From: a virus
Strand: one strand, 5' to 3'
DNA length: 60,052 nucleotides
Virus record (IMG/VR): IMGVR_UViG_3300046557_000107
Coordinates: 1-60,052 of that record
Of this stretch, positions 52,850 through 60,052 are shown one piece after another. Below the pieces are notes generated by a model. The model had not been told where the DNA came from. It was given only the letters and a program-made list of their open reading frames with translations, and did no database searches. How positions within the stretch are numbered: position 1 is the first letter of the stretch; the number at the start of each line of letters is the position of its first letter. Made by a program: the position numbers and the translations under genes.

Positions 52850-54394
52850 TTATGCTGCTACACCGAAGTGATCGAAGTCGTTTTCAAGATCGCCATTATC
52901 ATTAAGACGTTGTGTTAAGCTGCGACGGAATTTTGCTTTCTTGCCAATGTCGTGTTCCAAGCCTTTATCAGGATGCAAATCATAGATCCCGAATCGTTCT
53001 TCTGGCGCACAACCCTCACCCCGTTGTTTACCCACACAGAAGGTGAAGTAAACCTTGAAGGTTGTTTTGGCCACATGGATGGTAATAACCACATCCACTT
53101 CGTTGGTGATCTTGGTCGAGGTCTCAGTAAGCGACTTACCGGATACTTCTCGAGCAAAGTACACCTCAGACTCTTCGTCCGATTCCTGTAGCTTCATCTT
53201 GGCTGCTGGAGACAATTGATGAGGGGTCAGGAAACAGATACCGCGAGCAATAATGAAACCCCTGATCTTCCGGAAGTGCATTTGCAGCTTATCGGATTTT
53301 GTTTCGCCAGGGATCTTGTCGATGTTTTGCAGACCGCAGTAGTCGTAGGCCCAGAAGATAATCTCGTGACCTTTGAGTTCCAGTTGACGGCAACGGGCAA
53401 ACATGGTGTTAGCCGAGTCTTTACTGGAATCAATTTGGTTGATGATGAGATACCAACCATTTTCTTTAAAGCAACTGACGATAGCCTCAACGATGTCCAC
53501 GTTCTCGGCAGTCTGGAAGTCAGAGACAATACCGTGACGAGCAGATAGCGCCAGCTTGTACATCCGCATGATGATCAGGTCCATGGTGTCTTCAGCAGAC
53601 TCCAGGAGGATCGTAGGGATCTTGGCCTTGTCACGCAGCATGGGCTTGTTATAGAGACCGATACTGGCAACCATGTGGCTGGTGGCGAGAGACTTACCCC
53701 GGTTAGTCAATGCTTCAATCATGTACATCTTGCCACGACGGAAACCACCATCAGGACTCAAGGCGATGTTCAAACCTTGGATACCGGACTTCATGATACC
53801 TTCGAGACTGTTCTCGCGTTTGGCCATATCGATAATGGCGTTAAACGAGTCAGGCGTCTCAGAAGTAACCTGGGCTACAATCTCAGACTGTCGTTCTTCA
53901 AACCCTGAGTTAACCCCAGCTTGTACCAAGTCGATCAGGTTAGCCCAATCGTCTTTACCCATGTCGCTCAAATCTTTGAAGTAGAAGTCCTTAATAGCCT
54001 TCTTGAACTTCTTGGAGAACTCCTCACCTTCCGAGTTCAGACGAATCTCAGAAATATGCTGATAGACAACTTTACGGGTCATCTCATCATTGGGTTGGTC
54101 TTCCAGACCTTGCGCGATTGCTTCTTTCAGGCTGTCATCGTTCTTCACGAACATGTTGACGCGCTGCATCAATGCTGATTTTATGACCGGTTCATCTTCA
54201 GGCTGTTTCAGCAGCCAGTGGATAGTTGCGCGAATGCTGTCACGAATGCCTTTGTCCTGTGTAAATACATCGGCGTTAGGTACAGGTAGTTCGTTTAACG
54301 TATCTACCAGTTCCGTGATCAGGTTGGTGTCTTTCAGCTTCTTAGCCTGATACAACGCGGACAACAACTTAACCAGTACCAATAAATCGTTCAT
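52850..54394 (-). CDS. DnaB-like replicative helicase (RecA-fold ATPase), 514 aa
   Basis: The C-terminal half has the layout of DnaB/gp41-type helicases: Walker A as E-ALTNR-GKS (residues 228-235, with Glu in place of the first Gly), LLESAEDTMD after it, Walker B-like EIIFWAYDYCG, and FLTPHQLSPAAK in the position of the LSQLNR motif. The N-terminal 200 residues are helical, as in DnaB. Expected role: unwinding at the phage replication fork. It is divergent from 54418, with only 23 bases between the starts, so its promoter must lie inside the neighbouring gene or be very compact. Confidence 0.8.
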   Translation of the reverse strand: MNDLLVLVKLLSALYQAKKLKDTNLITELVDTLNELPVPNADVFTQDKGIRDSIRATIHWLLKQPEDEPVIKSALMQRVNMFVKNDDSLKEAIAQGLEDQPNDEMTRKVVYQHISEIRLNSEGEEFSKKFKKAIKDFYFKDLSDMGKDDWANLIDLVQAGVNSGFEERQSEIVAQVTSETPDSFNAIIDMAKRENSLEGIMKSGIQGLNIALSPDGGFRRGKMYMIEALTNRGKSLATSHMVASIGLYNKPMLRDKAKIPTILLESAEDTMDLIIMRMYKLALSARHGIVSDFQTAENVDIVEAIVSCFKENGWYLIINQIDSSKDSANTMFARCRQLELKGHEIIFWAYDYCGLQNIDKIPGETKSDKLQMHFRKIRGFIIARGICFLTPHQLSPAAKMKLQESDEESEVYFAREVSGKSLTETSTKITNEVDVVITIHVAKTTFKVYFTFCVGKQRGEGCAPEERFGIYDLHPDKGLEHDIGKKAKFRRSLTQRLNDNGDLENDFDHFGVAA

Positions 54395-54417
54395 TAGGAA
54401 ACCCCTAGGAGCTGAAA

Positions 54418-54966
54418 ATGATTCTTAAGACCCCTCAAGGGAAGTCAGTCCGTATTTTTTATCTGACCAGCGAGATGCAACGTTTGCTGGCCAGTCAAGC
54501 AATTCCGTTCAGCGATGTTGCTAAGCTGTCAACATATCATCAGAAGTTGACCTTTGGCGAAATCGCCGGCATCCTGAAGTTTCAATATATCGTGGCTCAA
54601 CAGCTCGGTGTATTGTTAATTGACCCTAAACACCTGTTTGGTGAAGGGTACAACGCCGGCATGGTCGAGGCTGCATTTAATAGCCTGGACGGTGAAAGCT
54701 TATCCACGATTGCCAAGGATACCAAGTCGTTCAGTTGTATCGACGCAGGCATGAACACCATCATCTTTCTATTTAATGGGGAGAACGCTCCAAAGGCTCC
54801 TGGCTTCGACACGCTAGAGTGTGTCACTTTCTCTGGCGCTTTGCTGGAAACAATTTTTGCTAAGGTGGGATACATGGAATCCCACAACGGTAAAATCCCA
54901 AAACCTAACCAGGGTGAATTTACCTTGGCAGAGGTTTACAAACTGGTTAGTATCCAAAACCCGTAA
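54418..54966 (+). CDS. Hypothetical protein, 182 aa
   Basis: ATG 54418 follows TAGGAGCTGAAA. The protein is mixed alpha/beta, with no motif recognised. It stands between the DnaB-like gene and the capsid gene; its 3' end adjoins the capsid promoter region. Confidence 0.72.
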   Translation: MILKTPQGKSVRIFYLTSEMQRLLASQAIPFSDVAKLSTYHQKLTFGEIAGILKFQYIVAQQLGVLLIDPKHLFGEGYNAGMVEAAFNSLDGESLSTIAKDTKSFSCIDAGMNTIIFLFNGENAPKAPGFDTLECVTFSGALLETIFAKVGYMESHNGKIPKPNQGEFTLAEVYKLVSIQNP

Positions 54967-54973
54967 CTTCACT

Positions 54974-55014
54974 GTATTTTATGTGTAGCGCTAATACACA
55001 GACAAATATATTTG
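54974..55014 (+). promoter_or_regulatory. Capsid-gene promoter region: GTATTTTATG plus two palindromes
   Basis: GTATTTTATG (54974-54983) is identical to the site at 25474. It runs into TGTGTAGCGCTAATACACA (54982-55000, imperfect inverted repeat) and ACAAATATATTTGT (55002-55015, perfect 14-base palindrome). The capsid start is at 55043 behind AGTAAAGGA. This is the most likely strong late promoter of the window. Confidence 0.5.
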
Positions 55015-55042
55015 TTCACATCCTCAGTAAAGGATTCGAGTC

Positions 55043-57223
55043 ATGGCCTTTAAACAAGTCACCGCGTCTCTGAAGAATACCGGAAACCTCTTCAGCGCCG
55101 TCCGTACCGCCCTGGGCAACAACCAACTCAACACCGTGATCGGTGCTGAGAGCTTCGACACCTTCAGCGAAGGCGTTAAAAATATCGCCGGCGTTGAAAG
55201 CCATCAACTGACCACGCTGTTCCAATCTGTCACTCCAAAGCAGTTTGACGCTTTCTCCGGTTCGCTGAATCGCGCCTCTGTTCCTGGCAGCGAAATGGCG
55301 ATCATGAACGAAGCGGCCAAGGCTCTGGCTGAAGTAACTGGTATCGAGGGTTTCTCGCTCCAGAACTTCAAAGGCAGCGAGATGGACATCAAGGCCGCGA
55401 ACCTGACGCTGAACGCTCAGTCGCACCTGCAAACTCCTGGCGCTGAAGCGCTGTTCTCCACCATCACCGTTCGTTACGAAGACGAAGGCGCAAACCTGGT
55501 AGTCCGCGCCGCGGGTATCGGTTCGTACGCCTACGGTAACTCGGCATGGCAGTCGGCTTCCGAACTGCGTCCGATCTTCGGCCTGCTGCGTACCGGCGAC
55601 ATGTTCAAGGACGAAGTCCTGGCCGTGCATCCGGTTTACCCGGAAGACGCCAACGATGACAACCGCGATTTCTTCGTTGATACCGCGATCATCGCTGCCG
55701 GCACTGCTACCTACCCGGAAGCAGACGCCTACAACCGTAGCTCCCACGCTACTCAGTTCCTGAAAGTTCCGAACACCATTCCGAACTATCTGGCCCTGAC
55801 CCAGGTTCCTGGCCAACGTCCATGGACCAGCACTGACGAACTCGAGTCCAACTCGCTGGTCGTTAAAGAAGTTCTGGCTTCGGCTAAGTTGGGCGCTACC
55901 GCGATCAACTTCTTCATCAACACCAATTCGATCTCGAACAACACCTTCGGCCCTACCAGCCAAGGCCAGTCGTCCGACGACCGTGAAGTCAACCTGCACC
56001 TGCGCGCTTTCCCAGGCTTCAGCGTTCTGGACAAAGACGGCGCTACCGTTGGCGAAACCATGTTCGCTTCGTTCAAGACCGCCGGTTACGAGCCTCTGCT
56101 GAACATCAGCTTGAACGGCAACTACCAGCGCCAGAGCAACGAGCTGCGTCTGAACTCCGGTCAAGTGACCGTGCACGGCCTGCGTGACCTGACCAACGGC
56201 AACGTTGTCACCATGCACAAAGCTGACGCAACCCAGAAGGGCCTGATCAAGTCCCTGACTGCCGGTGCTGTTACCGGTATCGACCTGGGCGGCAACGTCT
56301 CCAACACCTCCCGCGGCAACTTCGGCTACCGCATTGAAGTGTTCGATGCCGACAAGCGTCTGTCCGTTCGTCGCAACAGCCCGGTCTCGGTCAAGTACCC
56401 AGTATCGGCTGACGACGTTAACCAGGGTTCCCTGGACTTCGCGATTCAGCAGATGTCGATCGCGATCAACAACCAGTGCTCGAAGAAAGCGTTCGATGTG
56501 GCTCAGGAACACCTGAAGTACATCACCTCGATCGACGGCTCTCCAGTTGTTGGTAACCAACAGGGTTCCAACGTCCTGCCAGGTCAGCACTACGTTTCGG
56601 CTGCGGCCGTTAACCGTTCGTTCAAGATCAAGGACCGTGTATCGTCCCTGGACTCGGCAGACGTGTTCGACAACGTATCGGCTGTGTTCCTGAACGAACT
56701 GAGCGACATCACCGCTGCGCTGAACACCAAGTCCGGCCTGGCTGCGATCGCTGAATACGGCGGCACCGACAAGATCGAATGGACCGTTGTGGTTCACCAG
56801 AACTTGGCGCGCTTCCTGATGCGTTCGGGCGATGCTCGTACTCTGGGCCCTACCGCTCCGATGCAAATCGTTGAGACCAACTTCGACAGCCAAATCGGCC
56901 AACTGCTGATCGTTCCGAAGAACACGTCCACCAACGACTTCATCAACCCGCTGGGCGGCATCGGCGTGAACATCTCGAAAGAGAACATCGTCGTGCAGGG
57001 TAACGTGACTCGTGACCAACAGGACTTCGGTGTGGTTATGACCATGCCTACCTACCGTCACTGGCCACTGAACGTCATCATCGGCTCGCTGACCATCGAA
57101 GATGCTCACGAGTTCCTGGGTGACGAAGGCCTGCTGACCAAACTGGCTAAGCAGATCGTTCAGGTTGAAGGTATGGACGCACTGGTTGCGGCTACCGAAG
57201 CCAATGCGCCAGTAACCCCGTAA
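55043..57223 (+). CDS. Major capsid protein precursor, 726 aa (phiKZ gp120-like)
   Basis: Length, very biased codon use and position match the phiKZ-type major capsid protein (phiKZ gp120 is about 750 residues). The N-terminal part (about 135 residues) carries a series of G-x-E sites: GAE/S (34-36), GVE/S (50-52), GSE/M (82-84), GSE/M (111-113) and GAE/A (133-135). After Ala136 the protein becomes beta-rich (LFSTITVRYED), a plausible mature N-terminus after head-protease processing. The body should adopt the HK97 fold, which cannot be read from motifs. It lies two genes before the beta N RNA polymerase gene, like gp120 before gp123 in phiKZ. Confidence 0.85.
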   Translation: MAFKQVTASLKNTGNLFSAVRTALGNNQLNTVIGAESFDTFSEGVKNIAGVESHQLTTLFQSVTPKQFDAFSGSLNRASVPGSEMAIMNEAAKALAEVTGIEGFSLQNFKGSEMDIKAANLTLNAQSHLQTPGAEALFSTITVRYEDEGANLVVRAAGIGSYAYGNSAWQSASELRPIFGLLRTGDMFKDEVLAVHPVYPEDANDDNRDFFVDTAIIAAGTATYPEADAYNRSSHATQFLKVPNTIPNYLALTQVPGQRPWTSTDELESNSLVVKEVLASAKLGATAINFFINTNSISNNTFGPTSQGQSSDDREVNLHLRAFPGFSVLDKDGATVGETMFASFKTAGYEPLLNISLNGNYQRQSNELRLNSGQVTVHGLRDLTNGNVVTMHKADATQKGLIKSLTAGAVTGIDLGGNVSNTSRGNFGYRIEVFDADKRLSVRRNSPVSVKYPVSADDVNQGSLDFAIQQMSIAINNQCSKKAFDVAQEHLKYITSIDGSPVVGNQQGSNVLPGQHYVSAAAVNRSFKIKDRVSSLDSADVFDNVSAVFLNELSDITAALNTKSGLAAIAEYGGTDKIEWTVVVHQNLARFLMRSGDARTLGPTAPMQIVETNFDSQIGQLLIVPKNTSTNDFINPLGGIGVNISKENIVVQGNVTRDQQDFGVVMTMPTYRHWPLNVIIGSLTIEDAHEFLGDEGLLTKLAKQIVQVEGMDALVAATEANAPVTP

Positions 57224-57299
57224 TAAGGGTTGCGGCAGCTTACTACGGGGTGTTATCTCCTGAGTAAGCTCCGTGGTGTTGAAAAGCTGCGGTAACCCC
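57214..57299 (+). promoter_or_regulatory. Structured 3' region of the capsid gene with competing stems
   Basis: Three pairings compete. 57216-57222 pairs with 57244-57250 (CCCCGTA/TACGGGG). 57237-57244 pairs with 57263-57270 (AGCTTACT/AGTAAGCT) with an inner GGGG/CTCC stem. 57227-57241 pairs with 57284-57298 (13 of 15 pairs). The first overlaps the stop codon. No gene fits here. Confidence 0.5.
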
Positions 57300-57318
57300 T
57301 TACCAGGGAAACACGTAT

Positions 57319-57354
57319 ACTCCCCTCTTCTGGCTTCGGCTGGAAGAGGGGAGT
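57319..57354 (+). terminator. Terminator of the capsid transcript
   Basis: ACTCCCCTCTTC (57319-57330) pairs exactly with GAAGAGGGGAGT (57343-57354). The stem extends inward with G-T pairs to a TTCG tetraloop. Confidence 0.85.
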
Positions 57355-57385
57355 TATGCTGCATTTTGATTTCTTGTTGTAATTT

Positions 57386-57411
57386 TTTAAACCTACATTA
57401 TTAGGGTAGAC
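57386..57411 (+). promoter_or_regulatory. Candidate phage promoter, TTTAAACCTACATTATT
   Basis: This is the best copy of the repeated leader motif (also 7122 and 12142), with GTAGAC at 57406-57411. It lies after the capsid terminator and 56 bases before the next start. Confidence 0.55.
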
Positions 57412-57458
57412 TAGGCATTACAAATTGGCTTTTAAGGAAGTCGGCAGAGGTTCACATC

Positions 57459-58595
57459 ATGGCTACTGAATTGAATTGCTTCCAACTCAAATACCGGATT
57501 ACCAATATCTCCAGTAAAGAGATCATTGTGAAGATTAAAGGTGGACTGAGTTATATTGTGCAGCGTGGTAGTGAAGCCACCTACATCAATGAACAACAAA
57601 TCCACGTAGTCATTGAGAATGTCTTTTTGGACAATCTCGTGATTGACGTGAACGCTGCTCTGACTAAACTGGACAAAGCCGTATTGGTAGAGTTAAGTAA
57701 GGAACATGAGCGTCTGAAGAAAAGCAATAACGAATACCACATACGCATGCCGGTTACTTTACAGATTCAGCTGGATCTGCACAAGGGCCTGGTGGAACGC
57801 AACAATGCGATCCATAGCGAGCTGATGGGTATTACCTTGTACGTGGGTAGTGAGAACCTGAATCAACCGTGTCTCAATACCCCAGCCTTTACCATGCAGG
57901 AACTCTTCGAGAATCCTGGTGACGAATCGATGCAAGGCAAAGCTGCTTTGCACTACTTTGTGTACGTAAACGATCCACAACGGATCAACAAACCACTCTA
58001 TACGAACATCATGGGTGAATCGACTGAGGTACCGGTTGACTATGATGTTAACAAACAACCCGGATTGTATGTTGGTATTTCCCGCGGTATTGAACCACGG
58101 GGGACCCAATATTACGCCTTCGGTGAATTGAATGACCAGAAATTAACACAGCTGGGGCTATTCAAGACAAAAGCCGAGTGTGATTTAGGAGGCAACACAG
58201 AACGATTCTTGACGGCAGAGAGCAAGAATCGAGACCTTAATAAAGACGCCAACAGCATGCGTACCCAGATCCAGAACCTAACAGAGACATTGGCTAAGTC
58301 TGAATCCAATGTTTTTCGCCTTAACACTGAGCTGATAAAAACTAAAGATGAACACAAGCTCGAAGTCAATGCTATCAAGATGGAGCACCGTATGGAAGCT
58401 AACACCTTGAAGCATAGCGGCAAAATGGCCTCAGACTTGTTTAAGTTTGAGACCCGTATCAAGGATACAGTGAATAAGGCGAACACTGAGCTTGTAAAAC
58501 AAAAGGGCGCGCAGAATTCCTGGGGGGACTTTGCGAAGGCCGTAGGCACCTTGGCAGGTGTGGCAATCACGGGGTATAAGCTGTTAACAGCATAA
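57459..58595 (+). CDS. Coiled-coil protein with C-terminal hydrophobic anchor, 378 aa
   Basis: Residues 1-230 look like a folded mixed domain. Residues about 255-345 are a long charged coiled coil (Asn/Lys/Glu/Leu heptads). The last 20 residues (AKAVGTLAGVAITGYKLL) form a single hydrophobic segment, typical of a tail-anchored membrane protein or of a helix that packs in a complex. A candidate promoter precedes it, and the beta N gene follows 10 bases later. I cannot name a function. Confidence 0.72.
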   Translation: MATELNCFQLKYRITNISSKEIIVKIKGGLSYIVQRGSEATYINEQQIHVVIENVFLDNLVIDVNAALTKLDKAVLVELSKEHERLKKSNNEYHIRMPVTLQIQLDLHKGLVERNNAIHSELMGITLYVGSENLNQPCLNTPAFTMQELFENPGDESMQGKAALHYFVYVNDPQRINKPLYTNIMGESTEVPVDYDVNKQPGLYVGISRGIEPRGTQYYAFGELNDQKLTQLGLFKTKAECDLGGNTERFLTAESKNRDLNKDANSMRTQIQNLTETLAKSESNVFRLNTELIKTKDEHKLEVNAIKMEHRMEANTLKHSGKMASDLFKFETRIKDTVNKANTELVKQKGAQNSWGDFAKAVGTLAGVAITGYKLLTA

Positions 58596-58605
58596 CGGAG
58601 CATCC

Positions 58606-60052
58606 ATGTCACTTAAACTAGCCAGAGCCATTGATAACTCAATGCCACGGTTTAACTCAACGATAACCGAGGGATTCCATCAGAACGAGTTTGAGGGTGC
58701 TGTTCACTATTACGAGAACTGCCTAAAGATGATCTTTAAGAGCATCGAAAAGCGCGGCGTGTTTTTCAAGTGTGTTGAAGAAGTGGATCCTGATGAATAC
58801 ATCAGCCACTTGATCCAAAGCAGTACCAAGCTGTTTGATATCCACAAGGAAACGTTGTACCCGGTGAAGTTGAAATTCGAATACGTTAACCGGGCGGGTG
58901 AAATCATCGAGATGCAGCAATACACCATGTTGCCGTATACCGATGTGTATGGTGATCTGTGGTTACGCGGCACTCAGTACAGCTTGCAGATTGTGCTGGC
59001 TGAACGTGGTCTACCGGTCACTAAAGAGAACGCCTTGTTTGTTAAGGTGTTGGGCTTTAAGTTCAAGATCGGTACTGAGCACTTCAAGTTCTCCCAGGTT
59101 TTCACCGACACGGGTAACTTGACGTACAAGACCACCGAGCTGAACCTGGCGGCTAACCGCTTCTACAGCCCGACTGAGTCCCGCAAGATCAACGATACCA
59201 AAACCCCTATGCCGCTGTTGGCGTGGTATACCTTTGCTGACATGGGGTTCAGTAAAGCGATTGATATCTTTGGTGAGTGCGATTACGAAATTGCACCTAT
59301 TGAAGTATTGATATCGGAATGTAAGCCAGAGGACCGTTGGGAGATCTTTACCCGCGCCAGTCGTTCTGGTAACGCCAAGTACCTGGGGGAGTTTGTTCCT
59401 CATGACTACGGCATTGCAATACGCAACAAAAGCAGCAAGCGTAAAGAACTCAGTGCAATGGGCTTGCAGTATGCCAGTGCTCTGCTGTTCGTAATCGACT
59501 GCCTCTCGTCGTACTTCGATATCGACCATATCGATAACCCGGATTATTGGAAGTTGATCATTGGTCGTTGCTCGGTAAAAGCCGGCGACAGTAATGATTA
59601 CATCATGCGCTTGATGAATGAGCACTTTGATTCCATTAATGAGTACCTCGACGAAGACTCGATCAAGAAGTTTGCCAGTCAGTCGATCGTAGTGAGCAAC
59701 ATGTTTGAGTTGTTTAACTACATCATTGCCAACCGCAGTGAGATTGTGCAAACCACGGATCGCGCAGACATGTTCCACAAGGAACTGGCGAGTTTGGAGT
59801 TTACGTTGGACAAGCTGATCACAGCCGCCAACAAGTTCAAGCACGAGATCAAAAACAACTCCGAGCTTAACCAGAAAAAGGTTGCTCGTTTCCTGACCAA
59901 CAACTTTCACATTAAGGAGATTGACAATTCACGTACAACCAATCTCATTCAGGAAGCGACGCCAACCGATTGCCCGTATGTGGACTATGTGTTGGGTTGT
60001 ATGCCTCAGCATCGTGTGTATACGAATTCGACCAAGGCGAAGAAGCGCGGTG
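58606..60052 (+). CDS. RNA polymerase beta subunit, N-terminal part (phiKZ gp123-like), cut by window end
   Basis: ATG 58606 follows CGGAGC; the frame is open to the window edge (482 codons seen). YGDLWLRGTQYSLQIVL (residues about 112-128) matches the beta segment GTFIINGTERVIVSQL. SSYFDIDHIDNPDYWKLI (about 303-320) matches the beta signature DDIDHLGNRRVRxVGELL. These are the N-terminal beta landmarks that the 12205 protein lacks. Its place two genes after the capsid gene is the place of gp123 in phiKZ. It completes the non-virion RNA polymerase. The C-terminal end lies outside the window. Confidence 0.85.
   Translation, partial: MSLKLARAIDNSMPRFNSTITEGFHQNEFEGAVHYYENCLKMIFKSIEKRGVFFKCVEEVDPDEYISHLIQSSTKLFDIHKETLYPVKLKFEYVNRAGEIIEMQQYTMLPYTDVYGDLWLRGTQYSLQIVLAERGLPVTKENALFVKVLGFKFKIGTEHFKFSQVFTDTGNLTYKTTELNLAANRFYSPTESRKINDTKTPMPLLAWYTFADMGFSKAIDIFGECDYEIAPIEVLISECKPEDRWEIFTRASRSGNAKYLGEFVPHDYGIAIRNKSSKRKELSAMGLQYASALLFVIDCLSSYFDIDHIDNPDYWKLIIGRCSVKAGDSNDYIMRLMNEHFDSINEYLDEDSIKKFASQSIVVSNMFELFNYIIANRSEIVQTTDRADMFHKELASLEFTLDKLITAANKFKHEIKNNSELNQKKVARFLTNNFHIKEIDNSRTTNLIQEATPTDCPYVDYVLGCMPQHRVYTNSTKAKKRG

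Noticed and set aside
55016-57364. 782-residue open frame on the minus strand opposite the capsid gene
   Set aside because: It is a by-product of the capsid gene's strong codon bias; its protein is Val/Gln/Arg-rich without domains, and it covers the promoter and terminator of the real gene.
1-60052. tRNA genes, CRISPR arrays, insertion sequences and lysogeny genes
   Set aside because: I looked for cloverleaf patterns with CCA-type ends, regular spacers, transposase motifs and integrase/repressor genes and saw none; a tRNA scan would settle the first point.

Overview
The window is part of a large tailed-phage genome of the phiKZ type (nucleus-forming jumbo phages, Chimalliviridae). The host is probably Pseudomonas, but this is inferred from family resemblance, not shown by the sequence. 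The evidence is a multisubunit RNA polymerase split over several genes, a phiKZ-type major capsid protein with a long propeptide, and a group of head/inner-body proteins that carry repeated G-x-E processing sites. Coding density is very high. Many genes overlap by 1-8 bases. I found no tRNA, rRNA, CRISPR array or insertion sequence, and no gene-free stretch longer than about 240 bases.

Layout. 1-188: the end of an upstream gene, by position possibly the phage nuclear-shell protein. 293-11681: the beta' N-terminal part of RNA polymerase (NTDFDGD), small unknown genes, an SbcD/Mre11-like phosphoesterase, an SSB-like protein, a likely fifth RNA polymerase subunit, and two abundant-looking unknown proteins. 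11737-12066: a small minus-strand gene. 12205-18758: the beta C-terminal part, the beta' C-terminal part, then an SF2 helicase whose P-loop is split by a 252-residue class 3 intein. 18793-20137: three small genes. 20202-22401 (minus): a second beta' C-like subunit and an unknown partner. 22443-27295: structural genes with a probable programmed -1 frameshift at 24877-24883. 27381-29252 (minus): a family B DNA polymerase exonuclease half. 29336-30742: a membrane zinc metallopeptidase. 30768-52482: mainly virion genes, including a long inner-body paralogue cluster and two large minus-strand structural genes. 52850-54394 (minus): a DnaB-like helicase. 55043-57223: the major capsid protein. 57459-60052: a tail-anchored coiled-coil protein and the beta N-terminal part, cut by the window end.

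How it fits together. Beta N (58606), beta C (12205), beta' N (293) and beta' C (14376), plus the 519-residue protein at 7177, look like the complete five-subunit non-virion RNA polymerase. Their order matches phiKZ gp55-gp68-gp71/73-gp74-gp123, and the minus-strand subunit at 20202 sits where phiKZ places gp80 of the virion polymerase. Replication functions (polymerase fragment, DnaB-like helicase, SF2 helicase, SSB-like protein, SbcD-like nuclease) are interspersed with late structural genes. Strong hairpins, most with perfect stems, close nearly every transcription block, and several are bidirectional between convergent genes. Two promoter-like motifs recur: TTAAACCTAYATYAT and GTATTTTATG.
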